Shown in pieces: positions 36,601 to 48,598 of a stretch of DNA of 64,000 nt (the stretch's first letter is position 1; every line of letters starts with the position of its first letter). The translations under genes were made by a program, and so were the position numbers. The DNA is taken from the NCBI GenBank assembly GCA_021209875.1, contig JAGYVD010000002.1:6138001-6202000 (forward strand), in the 5' to 3' direction. Origin of the DNA: Rosellinia necatrix. Taxonomy: Eukaryota > Ascomycota > Sordariomycetes > Xylariales > Xylariaceae. The notes beneath the pieces are model-generated. The model made no database searches. It was not told the DNA's origin and saw only the letters and a list, made by a program, of their open reading frames with translations.

Positions 36601-39600
36601 AGTAGTACAAAGTAGTACCTAATGTACCTACATACTTACATACCACTGCCACTGCAGCACAAGTAGAGGCTGCTACAACTTGAAGGAAGAGGTAGGTAAT
36701 ACATGCTCTACTGCTTGTAAGCACCAACATCGGAACCAGATTCTTTGTACCTTGGTCCCTCGTCTATGCTACCTACCTAGGCTACGGCTAGGGTGTACAT
36801 CAATCAGAGTGTACATACACTACATCAGAGAGTGCACACTAGACGGGACGAGGTAGCCAGTCAAGTCAAGCAATCAAAAGGGGCCAAAGTCTGATTGGGC
36901 ACTAGGAACAAAAGAGGGCCTGTTTAAGCGAGTGAGCCTAAGAATAATACTATGCCACATGCGGTACCTGAGAACTAACAGGCAACCCACTAAACGTTAC
37001 CTGAGCTGTGCTGCTGCTTTAAGCCTGAGCTGGCCTTAAAGCTTGGCCGGGCCTGGCCCGCTTTTGCATAAAATGTCAAACAACTACTTAATACCATTAA
37101 CCAGCCAACAGTGGCAGTGCCGTGCCGCAAGGTTACTACTACTAAGGCCACAGGTATAATAATTAACAGTTTTTTGTTGCATTATTTATGGACAAATTAC
37201 ATTATTAGTCAGTCACCTGACTGAGACTAAGGTGAGCTGGACATAGGCAAAAGCGGCGATCCCCCTAAATCCAAATTGGATGCGCCACTTTCAGATGCAA
37301 AACCTGTAACTAACCTTAGTCTACAATAGGTTGGTCGGGGTTTTTCTGGGGGGGAAAGCCTGGAAGTCTGGGGGGTGGGGGATGAGGGATGGGGGATGGG
37401 GTTTCCTCGACTGACCTGACAAGACCGGTCCCCGAAAGGCTCCTTGCAGAATGCTCTCTAGTTCAGCTCTCGTCTTATTCGCTACCAGCAGGACTTCGTG
37501 CAGTGTCTTGTGTGTGTCAACCACCCATCACGTCTCATTCGGGCTAGTTTTTGGCAGACACATGCTCGTCTTGGCGAGATACGCAGGTACATGCGCTAGC
37601 ATACAAACCCAAGTACATACACTACACTACCGTACGCCTGTTGTGCTGGCCCAAGTGCCCAAGGTAAGGCTATCGTTGAAAACTTGGATAGGCACATACA
37701 GTAACCTGGGCACTTACCTGCGGCCATTCAGTTCTCCGATCGGTCTGCCAGTACCTACTACAGCTTGAGGTAAGTCATCCCCACCATCGGCCTTTTTCAT
37801 CTTTAAACCCGATTGGGATGAGTAGGGACAAATCCCCTCATTTTAGACGTTTGTATGGGGGTTCCGAGTCGCTTAATCTTTTGATAATAAGGCTCACAAG
37901 CCGTTTGTTGACAGTACCACCCATTATCTAAAATTGGCCGGCTAAATCTGTTGATGGGTGTCTGCTCTACCTAGTTGGTTATTGTTAGGTACATGCATAT
38001 CATAGTGTAGTGTACCAACGCTCGCGCCGACCAGTTGACCAACTCCCTAGCTACCTAGTAACCTACATACATAAGATTCAGACACCTAGACTAGACGTTA
38101 ATTTTACTACTACTACTACATACATAAGATACCTAGGTAGTTAAATCTCCCACCTTCCGAGTATGGTACCCACTTCAGGCAACTCTTCACTGTCAAGGTG
38201 AGAGTCAGGTCTAAGCTAGCTGGTGAGATCTCCCTTTTTTGTTCAGTAATCCCCCCTTGAGCCTTCGGACCAAAGAAGAAAGAAAGAGACTAAGTAAAGG
38301 AAATCTTGTTTTCCAGTTCAGTGGGTTCAGACACAGTGTCAGTATCTGTACTATGACTACATATGTGGTGAATAGATTGCCCTGTACATACATACAATGT
38401 ACTTGTAAGGCAGTCAGCTCCACTTGCTTGTGTGACATGAATTGTCCAATCTCATCCAGGCCAGGACAAACCCCTTGCATCTTTGACACCCTGAGTCGCT
38501 GACAGTGAGAACCGATTCGCTGGGTCCTACACTAACTACCCTAAAATAAAATAGAATAAAAAAGCCTGTGCACGACGTGGGTAATATTAATAGAAGTGAT
38601 GGCAGTCGAGAGAGTCCCTTTTACAGACATATCTGCACGATTTAATTTATATACCTACCTATAACTATACAAACATAGTTACTGCACTCCCGCTGCGGCG
38701 CTACTGCCTGCTATCTACTGGCTAACCTACGCAGGTTAACTTGATGCAGCAATGATTTTGTTATTATGGTTGTCATTCCCCTAGTACATCGGAGAGGTAC
38801 TACTGTAGGTAGCATACAGGATATGCATTGTACCGGCAACGCGTGTGCTATGGAGCCCAGAACCTCAAATCTTGCCACACCATCCAGGAACGTTGCAAAC
38901 GACGTGGGCAGATAACATGGGCAGATAGCATGGGTTGTAGGGTAGGGTAGGAGTGTGCAGGAGTTGACCAGGCTAGCTACAAGATGAAAGGGCAACAACA
39001 ATGACAAACGCCCTGATGCACTGGTGCTAGTAGCAATGACGACAACACCATAGTACGTATGGCGTGTAAGTACATCGCCTTCCCAGCCGATGTGTAACTC
39101 GGGATGGTCTAGCCTAGCCCTACTTAGGGACCGGGGAACACATACACTATTCTGGCACTACCTAGTACATAACACAACCTACCTAAGGTACTCTACCACA
39201 CTTGCTATGATATATACCTTAGGTAGGTAGGTAGTTATTGCATGTTACCGTCGTAGGTAACATTAAAGGCTCATCACAGTACACTACCTGCTACACGGCT
39301 TGTTACTAGATGCCTAATATTAGGTTAGAGCATGCATGATTGCTTGTACAGCATACTGCGCGCAGCATGTAATTGGGTTAAATGAGCATGCTACGAACCT
39401 GGGGCGGACGGTTTCACAACTCGCACTAACTAACTCGGTAAGTAGCACTGTAGGTAGTGGCCTCACTAGATACTCTTTTACTTGTACACCAATATGCACA
39501 CCATTACATCCCAAGCTTTGGAAAGGTAAAGAAGGTGATGCTAATATTACCAAGGTATATAACTACCCAAATAGCAGGCTTGAGTCATGTAAGTTCGTTA

Positions 39601-40557
39601 TTTGGCAAGTAATGCACTTGGGCTAAGCCTGATCTTGAATGCCCAGGTCTGAACAGCCTTTGTCCCCACGAGTCTGGCGGAGCACCACCACGGCAAATAG
39701 CCAGACACCTAGGCAGGTAGCATATAGTTATGCGGGGGAGCGATATAGGTACCTATGTACCTTAGGTAGGTAGGTAGGTAGGCAGACATTGAAGGGTGTT
39801 TAGGTAGGGTATGGGAGGGGCACAGAGCAGAGAGAGAGGGGAAAAGAAAAGGGAGAGAAGCAAGATGGAAGAAAAAAACGTCCGCTGCCGTGATCCTACG
39901 GCCTCATAGTCCTGCACCAGATACAAGTATACTGACAGAGTCACAAGGTCACAAGACTGCCTTGCTTGAGATCGGTGTAACAGTCTACACCCAGGAGATG
40001 GCATAGTAAGACGATTTTCGGGACTCCCTAGCAGGGCCTAGTACCACTTAGTCCCAACGGTGTGGCAGACGACAGAGGCAATGGTCGCCTAACACCATCT
40101 ACCTAGTTGTTAGAATGCACATAGCTTGAACTACCTAAGGCAATTAGGTAATCTTCCAGAGCGACTCACCCGCCTCCAAGGTTCTATCTACTGTCTAACT
40201 TACCGAATGTAGTCATGCCACCAACCCTACCTCTTGTGGAAACAGAAACAGAAACAATTGTGGGCATCAATCAATATGTCCGAGGTAGGTACCTACGGGT
40301 GGTATAGGTACTATCAATATACTCTGCAGCACCAAATCAACATGCAGTACATCCCTACTTACTCTCTCCTTCCCTGACACCCCCCGACAACGGCAAACTG
40401 GCAACGACGAAGGAAAACAATCCACATTGATCAGCAACACACCACTTTCCTCAGCTCAAGACAACATCTCTACCTACCTATTATAAGTAAGTAAAAGTAC
40501 CTAGGTAAGTAGGCAGGTACCTAAACTAGGTACCTTACCTACCTACCTAGATATAAA
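36601..40557. repeat. Region dense in TAGGTA/TACCTA words
   Basis: Strings such as CCTACCTAGG, TACCTAGGTA, ACCTTAGGTAGGTAGGTAG and CAGGTACCTA recur in both orientations, with clusters near 36601-36785, 37975-38140, 39178-39240, 39707-39785, 40283-40310 and 40470-40555. Many copies are palindromic around CCTAGG or GGTACC. No flanking target duplications or long repeats are visible. Confidence 0.7.
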
Positions 40558-43468
40558 TCATGATGGCTGGCCGCCCGCTCTTGCAAGCCACAAAACCACT
40601 ACACTACGACATATTCGTACCAAGATGTGCCAACATCCACTCAGACGGTGCCGAGTCTTCATCCAGTCCATCCATGCCCATCAATAGCCGGCTTGTTGCA
40701 GCATTTAGCTACCTGCTTATGTATGTACTGTATGTGTGTACACCCTCTGCACCCACACCAATCTTAGTTACTTCAGCCTTTTCAACACGAGATGGCGCCT
40801 CTTTGAGGCCTGTCAGCGTCACTATCGCTTGTAAATTAGTCTGGTTGGCTGCAGCACCCTCAGGATCTGACTGCGTGCGGGCTTCTCGCCGGCTCGCTCG
40901 TTGTCTAACCCTGCGTCTCCTCTGTCACTCACTCTCTCCCAGCCTATTCTAACCTGGCTTCTTGGGCCTCTTTAGCTTCGGCTCCTCGATAGCTCTGACT
41001 CCTGGCTCTGGCCCGTGCCTCCCCGGGTCTCTCTTCCCCAAACTCGCACGGCATATCTACCTCACATGTTTGGCATACCCAGACATAGCATACAACTTAC
41101 AGCCCCCCCCCCCAATCACCGACCATAGTCCCCCTGCTACCTTTTTACAAATTTTCTTAGCTTGTCGACAATAGCTAGTTGAGTTGAGCTGGCTGGCCGT
41201 CCTAGCCCGCATCTGAGCACTAGCCAAGGCAATGGGCCTAATTGGCAAAGTGCCGGAATACCCGTGGAGCCTCTTACACATTTCGCCCGGTATGTATGTA
41301 TTTTATTGTCGCCAACCAGGTGGCTTCGATATCGCCAATTAGAGGCTCTATCCGGTATACACGACCACGGCATGCACATCATGCCTGATATAGAAACACA
41401 AGCAGGCAGGTAGCTAGACACCTGATAAGCTCCTGTGGACCGTGCGTCCTTTGCTTTGGCGAATTATGTTGTCAACGGTCTTACCACGAAGAGGTGTGAC
41501 GAGGACGTATGGAGGCTGGCCTGTCTGCCATTGCCGGCTTGGTGTTCCTCTGCCGGACGACATGGCACCAACACACGTGAGCTTGTAGTCATGGGTCAGC
41601 TGTGAGAGTATTCATCAGTCGCTAGGGTGCTTCGCACAAAAGTCATTGGGCGTTGCCATATTTGAACCAAAAAGCCATTTACACCGTTCTTGGAAGAACA
41701 GTATGGGCTCCTCTTCACTAACACCCACAATGGTAGTCTACGCAGTATGATATTGTGGGCGGCTGGCACTCTGCGCCCAATGGAGAACAGTTTCGGACAC
41801 ATGGCTCATAGCCCATCGGCTTCTAGATTTCGATCGAACTATATATCAACCCTCGATGCAAGTCGCACGGGACTATACAACATACTAGGGAGTAGAGCAC
41901 ATATCATAGTATATGACCCCATAGACGCCGGCCCATACGTCAGCTATTTGAGGCGATAGATGAGCGCCCGTGCTCATTAGAGCCAGTCCAACCCCATACA
42001 GGAACGCCGTGATATTTAGGGTATAACCCACACACCACGTCGATCCACTGATCCTCCAGGATCAGTTACAAACGTAGGTACAGAGCCGCTGTTTCTGTGC
42101 GAACATCGGCATAACCCCTTCCTCACTGGCTCCGAATAACGCGGAAAGATGGGAAGTTGTACACCCGGATACTCAGTATCCGGTGATTTTACTCACTCCC
42201 CTATTGGTCCGACTTGCAAACCACAACATAGCTTCAACAACCAAGCTTTAATATGGCACAAGATCACCACATAGCTCACGGCAGAGGTTTGGCCCTTCCC
42301 CCAATCCTAAGAACGCCTCAAGTTCAAACTACTCGGGATTACCGGATTACCGCTAATAATATCACTGGTTATTTGGACCAACCCGTGGTCTCGAGCCGAA
42401 ACACCCATGGATTTCCTTCACGCATAGTTCATGAAATAGTTGAGCGAGTCATTCAACGCCGAGTCCACGTCGTGCTTCCAATACCTAGGTCCCAATATAT
42501 GTGGTCACATGCACTCCCCGAGGGTAACTTAGCAAAGAATATAGAAGGGCCTGTACATGGAGGCTCGTAGAAGGCGTTCAGGTAGGGGAATAATTCGCTA
42601 CCACTTTTACATAGCAGAGGAAGAGGCGCTTACCTTCGGATCGCTTCATTGAATTAGTCGTTTCTTAGCGGGGGCGATACCGCATTACAGACGAAAAAAA
42701 AATCTCTTTCTATCTGCTTTCACGGAAATTTAGACGCTCGAGCTAACATAAACTATTGGCTGTCCCGCGAATGACTGGTTTTCCCATGAGGTGGAGAGAG
42801 GCGGTGCGGTGTAGTGTTCAGGCCCATGGCAGGTCATGTTGGTGTTTGTTGTTTTGCTGTACAAGTATGCCTTGCGGCCCACAGAAGAGCAACTAGAACA
42901 AGCAGCCGGGATCCAGAGAGAGCGGTCACGACCTCACCACGTTCTCCTTGTCGTACTTGGATGTACATCTTGTACGAGGGAGGCAGATTCCACCGCCGTG
43001 AATCATCGCCTACGTTGAGTCAACGGCCTAGAATCTCCTATATGCCGGGGTATTCATATCAGTCTTGTCACAACCCCAGGAAGCGCAAAAGAAGGGATAA
43101 AACACACGAAAGAAAAAACACTGTTACTGTGCTTCATTGGAAAGACATTACTTGACTGGGCGACAAGACAAAGTAGCCAACCAACTGTTTGTCCCGGAGC
43201 GCTTACCGGGGTCTCACATCCTGTTTGCGCCAATAACTCGCTCGTGATGCCGAAAACCCTCTCTCCCCTCTCACGTCATAGGTCATCAAGCAAGGTTGGC
43301 AGATAAATAAAACGACAATGATTTCTACTGGCCCGTTAGTCGAAATAGACGGCCAATCGGCTTCTATAACTTTTCCCACCCATGAAGCTGAATAGTTATC
43401 AATCGGTTATGTTATCCGTTTCACACACCCACACGCTGTACACACGGGGCAAGGTCCCAGCATACCTC

Positions 43469-43489
43469 TGTGTGTGTGTGTGTGTGTGT
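43469..43489. repeat. TG dinucleotide microsatellite
   Basis: About ten TG units in non-coding DNA. Confidence 0.9.
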
Positions 43490-43841
43490 ATATGTGTTCC
43501 GTCTAAATTTACACTTCGCCCAAGGCACCAACCGGTCGAACAACCGAACCCGAACCCTTTCTCCCCCGGGAAAAGCCAGGTCGGTCGGGTCCTAGACGAC
43601 GGCGAGGCGCGAAGGGTCCATTCGGACAACCCCCTTCCCCTTCCCCTCTCTTTCTTCCTCCCTCTCCCCCCTGCCCAATGAACATCTCACCCCGGCGAAA
43701 TCCGGGCGGCGCTGGGGAAGGGAAGAGAAAAGAAGGACGTGATGTTTGATGGTTCGCGGGGCCGGTGTGAGATTTTGGCGGCCATTCACCCGCGGGCACA
43801 AAGAAAGCAGAGGTAAGAGAGACAGCACGGCTACCTAGCCG

Positions 43842-43870
43842 GATAGATAGATAGATAGATAGATAGATAG
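43842..43870. repeat. GATA tetranucleotide microsatellite
   Basis: Seven or so GATA units. The complementary CTAT type appears at about 43988-44029, so the two arrays can pair as an imperfect inverted repeat about 120 bp apart. Confidence 0.85.
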
Positions 43871-44329
43871 GCTGACCGACATGACAGGTTGAGGCGGGGC
43901 GCGGGGGGAGGGAGGAAAAGGAGGGCGGGCCATCCGTAACACGGCATATACGCCCGCCTTATCACCCCAGGTCATCACTTGCATCCGTCTATCCATTTTA
44001 TCTGTCTATCTATCGATCTATCTGTCTATTTCAGCCCCCATCCCCATCCCTCCCCAATGATAGGCGGTCCCGAACTCGCGGGGCTCTCTTCACCACAGCT
44101 TCTACTATCGCCTCGATGCATGAGGGAGGGATGGAGGAGGTGGCGCTCACCCTCCTCCTCCCTCCCCCTCCTCCTCAAAGATCTATATATGTATAAATAG
44201 GACTGCGCCGCCCGACGATACCGGCCCTGTGAAACGGATGCCTGGGGTAGCGGGCTAGTTAGCTAGCTAAAGACGTTTGGGTTCATGGAACGTTACGGGA
44301 GAGGGGGCGGCTGTTCAGGTAGGGCATAG

Positions 44330-44378
44330 ATGGATGGATGGGTGGATGGATGGATGGATGGATGGGTGGGTGGATGAT
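44330..44378. repeat. GGAT tetranucleotide microsatellite
   Basis: About eleven TGGA/TGGG-phase tetramers in non-coding DNA. Confidence 0.85.
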
Positions 44379-46517
44379 GCAGAGGCACGCTGCTAAAAAT
44401 GCGCCTGCCGCTCCTTTTCCGTGGCGGGAACTGCTGCGGACTTACACACAGGTCTGTCTGGGTCGGGGTGTCGGTGGGTGATTGCGGCGGTGGCGTGTAA
44501 GATAATGTACGATACTTTTTTTTCCCGCTGCTGACTGACTGAGGCTGATCTCCCGTGTAACGAAGTTCCATGCGGAGATACAATACAATGCGATGCAATA
44601 CAATGCGCAGGGCACGCAGGGCAGACGAACAGACACTCGGAGTCCAGAGGAGCGAGTTCGGGGGGGGGGGTGGCTGCAACTATTCATTCTCGTGCTTGGT
44701 GGTGCAGTGCGCTCGGGGTTGGTGAGCGAGTGAGCGAGTGAGCAAGTGATTCAGGATCCCCGGTCTTGGTGAGTCGGGTGTTTCTTGCCCTGGTGGCTGA
44801 CGATATGTGCCGGCTCTCCGCTGGTTTCTTATTGCTCGATATACGACCTCTGGAGTGTAACACCTGCTAGCTGTGTTTTTTCTTTCCCTCTTTTTTTTTT
44901 TTTTTTTCTTTCTTTGTCAGGCAGTTGAGAGGTCGTGACACGAAAGTGTTTTACTCTGCAGTACCGAAGAAATTGAGCGCATATATGCGTGTGTTCTGGA
45001 ATCGAACTGAAACTTGCATGAATAAGGTCTTTTACATTCGGCGACTTGGTCTCTCGACGCGCGGGAAGCTCGGGGGGATGGGTTTCCTCCCATTACGGGG
45101 CTATGTATGTATATCGCGAGGCCCATGTTTCGGGATCGTCGGCGAGCTGATGCTCTCTATGCATGCCTACGATACCATCTCTAAGTATATCGCGAAGATA
45201 CCGCCAGCAAAGCAGAGAAGACGTTTGTGAGCGGATTACGATTACGCGGCCCTCCCCCGGCGGGGGACGAAATGGGAACAGCTCACGCCTGTGGCGTAGA
45301 AACTCGAGAGAAGGGCACATCTCTTCCTTCTAGCTCACGGGGCACAGGTTGATCAATATCCTTCTCGCCGTATACGTGCAGTGACGATCACCTACGCGGC
45401 TACCATCCCGCGCTCTCCGGGACGGCTTCTCCGCATATCGAGTGCCGAGGCCGGGGGTCAGGGAACCGGGATAGCGACTCCTTTTCGGGTGGTATCGGCG
45501 GCAATATGGCACCTAAATCCCCATGGTTTCGTCCGGTTCGATTTTTTTTATTTTATTACTTAAAATTGTGAGTCTTTGCTGCTTTCACTTATAGGGCTAT
45601 TATGTCTCTTATCTTCACTCTACTTGCCCTGTCGCAAGTCCCCGAGGAACCAATTTTAGAAATCATCAGCGTTTGGGGGGGCTAGCCGTCACTCAAAATA
45701 TGTCTCTTATGCTAGACAGCAATTCCCGGATCAACGAGACAAGGGGCGTGCCTGAAGCAAGAGCTAAGACCTCATATCTCTCGGCCCTAGCCTTAAATTG
45801 GTCTAAGCTGATGACGACGTGATATCATTTATAATATCTATGAAAACGGGGTATGTATCATTCCAATTCTTATGTGAATGACCATTACAAGATTCCATTG
45901 CTTTTCTTACTCACGATGTTTAGCTAAACACGCTGGAGCCTTATAGGGCTATGATAGAGCGGTAGTGAGACTGTTGAAATGAGAATAATAGAATGAGGAT
46001 GATAGATTAACCTATGTACGATGCATCCTAACCTTACCAGTCTCGGCTCTTCAAGAGTAGTCAACCATCTATGCACTGGAACTCATAAAAATTGGCTTCA
46101 ACACAACAGCTTCGAGTTACAAGACATTGGAGCACAGTCGGGTCAAAGGTATCATTTGGTAATAAGTGTTAAAGTTCTCTTGATTCTTGGTAAGCTGCTA
46201 TACATGAGCAAAAATGCAACTGATTCATGCCTAAAAGGGACCTCGGTCCCGAGATATCAATACAGATCCGTGTAGGATAATGCACTTGCGAAGCGCCATC
46301 TGAGCTTATCTCCAACCCCTTTTCATATTCGCCTCGCTTCGCTTCATTATGTGCGAATATAGTCGTATATATGTCCCCGTGTTTCGCTTATACCCTACCT
46401 AAGCAGGCGGATACAGAGGGAGAGGGCGACGCCTACTGAAACCAGACAGAGGCCCTGGTCGCTTCTACCTCAACTCCTGAGTTGCATGATTCATTATGAT
46501 GTGGTAATTATGCACCT

Positions 46518-48598
46518 TTAGATTTCAAGCGTGACCTTCTGGCCCTTGACGCGCCCTATTACCTGCTCTGGGGCATATTTAGGAATGACCTCATCGTCGT
46601 GCAGCATCTCAAACTCCTCTGTTGCATCACGACCCATGAAGTTCATGATGGCCTGGGGGCCACCCGGGTGTTCCTCGAGCCAGTTGGATAGATCCATGAC
46701 GACGCCCTTGACGACAACCCATAGATCGTCCTTGGTATTGTGCTTCGCAACCTCCTCTAGGGTGAACTCTTTCTCGGGAATCGAAAACTTCTTAGGAGCT
46801 GATGGTTTGGAGGCCTCGGCTACGGGTGCGGCGGCCTGGCTAGCAGACGAAGCGGAGGCGGTAGCGCCGTTGGCCCACTCGATGGAGACCTTACCCGGCT
46901 GGGAGGGGTCGATGTGAAGCGAGATCTGGCCTAAACGTTGGGCGGCACCAGCAGCTCCTGAGAGCGCCTGCTGGAACAGATAGTTGCTGGCAGAGTCACC
47001 GGCGACCCGGCCGTATACAACGCAGCCGAGCAGCGAGGAACCTCCCAGTCGGTTGGCGCCATGGACACCACCGGCCAACTCGCCGCAAGCGAAGAGACCC
47101 TCGAAAGGCTTCTGGGACTGGTTCAAGACTTGGGCCTTGTCATTGATCTCAATACCACCCATGGTGAAGTGAAGCACGGGCTCCATCAGGGCGACGTGGA
47201 AAGTATCATCGATATCGAGGGGCATGTTGTGGAAGAACTTCTTGCCCCAGGGATCCTTCTGCTTTCCGTCGGCAATGGCGTTGTAGGTCTTGAAAGTCTT
47301 CTGGAGATGGTCGGGTGTGCAGCCAATCTCCTTAGCAAGCTGCTGACCGCTCATCTTCTTCATCAGACCACGGCCGGAGTAGTGGCGAGTGTGGAAATCC
47401 AGGGTGTTGGAAGCCTTGGAGTTCAGAACCAAGCGGATAGGGAACTTGCCCTTGTCCTTCTCCTTCCACATCATGCCAGAGACGTAATCTCGGTGGCCGA
47501 GCTCATCGCAGAATCTGTCACCGTCCGCGTTGAGCAGCAGACCACCCTCGCCACGCAGGGCCTCGGCAGCCAAGAACTTCCACTTCGAGCCAGGATCTTT
47601 TGGATCAACCAGGCCAGTGGGATGGACCTGAACCTTGTCCATATCGATTGCGTTTCCTCCAATGGCCATGACCATCTTCTGGCCGTCACCAGTAGCGTGC
47701 GAGCCGTTGGTGGTGGCCAGTCCAAAAGTGTCGGGCCTGTGCTGCTTCAGCAGCGAGGTCTCGCCAAAGTCGGCAGCGTAGCCACCAGTAGCTAGGACGA
47801 CGGGGCCTTCCACGCTAACGGACTCGCCGTTGTATTCGTATTGAACACCGGTGACCTTGTTACCATCCTTGTTCAAGCCTGTTACACGGGCCTTCTTGAC
47901 GATCTGGACTCGTTCGGGTTCGGTCTCGGCGAGCTCCTCTAACCGCTGCATCAGAGCATAGGTGATGGCCATACCGGGAAACTTGGCGTCATGGCCTCTG
48001 TGTGTGCGGGGTTGCGAGTGGCCACTAATGCTTCGTTAGTAAAATGCCGGGTGCGCCGCGAGAGTGCCTCGTTGGGCTCGCTGGCGTGTGCTTACCCAAG
48101 CCGCGAAACCAGGGTCAGATCGAGGTTGAAAACATCCTGTAACCACTCTACGGCGGCGGCAGACTTGTATGTGAGGACCTTGATGAGGTCGGGTCTGGCC
48201 TTGTCACGGGCGGATTTTAGGGTATCCTCGTAAAACTGCTTGACGCTGTCTTGGATTTTGTGATCGACCTGGGTTCGGGTCAAAGCACCGTTGATGCCAG
48301 AGGTAGCCTTAGTCGAGTTACCACCGAAGAAGCCTGCGGAAGCGCGTGTTAGCGACAGGGCACGAGTATACACGGATCGCTCGGTCTCGTTTCTCACCTT
48401 GCTTGTCGAGGACGACAACGTTGCCACCAGCCAGGTAGATGGTGTGGGCGGCACTGAGACCAGACACTGGACAAATTGCTCGAGTCAGCGCACGATGCTC
48501 TCAAGCCGGGAATAAGCCACAATCGGCCGTCACTGGGGGGGGTTCGCCACGGGGGGTTCCTTACGGCCACCGCCAACAACAATCACACGAGGGGCCAT
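46518..48598 (-). CDS. Soluble fumarate reductase with C-terminal cytochrome b5 domain
   Basis: Four exons on the minus strand: 48598-48565, 48466-48398, 48333-48096 and 47997-46518, total 1821 nt (606 residues). Junctions restore VVGGGLSGLSAAH (the FAD-binding Gly motif at residues 7-15), LDKQGFFGGNSTKATSGIN and SRLGGHDAKFPG. The flavoprotein part matches the Osm1/Frd1 type, which reduces fumarate to succinate with FADH2 or FMNH2 and helps reoxidise cofactors when oxygen is low. Signature strings include VLATGGYAADF, VQVHPTGLVDP, HFTMGGIEI and GELAGGVHGANRLGGSSL. After an Ala/Ser-rich linker, residues 522-606 form a cytochrome b5-like heme domain with HPGG (His557) and LHDDEV (His580) as likely heme ligands. 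This fused form is known in fungi. No mitochondrial presequence is evident: exon 1 starts directly at the Gly motif, which suggests the cytosol. Confidence 0.93.

Larger units (their letters stand above)
36108..46517. other. Large gene-poor region (10.4 kb)
   Basis: No frame here has recognisable similarity or a credible intron structure. The left 4.5 kb, after the transporter promoter, is dominated by TAGGTA/TACCTA words. A 130-codon ATG frame at 40560-40952 follows the densest cluster, but its protein is featureless. From 43.2 to 45 kb there are several microsatellites and C/T-rich tracts. The inverted repeat CTGATCCTCCAGGATCAG lies near 42048-42065. A missed short gene or non-coding RNA cannot be excluded. 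Confidence 0.55.

Noticed and set aside
40560..40952. 130-codon ATG frame after dense TAGGTA words
   Set aside because: Featureless translation with no family match or intron support.
47061..47795. 244-codon plus-strand ORF opposite the fumarate reductase
   Set aside because: Antisense shadow of a well-supported exon.
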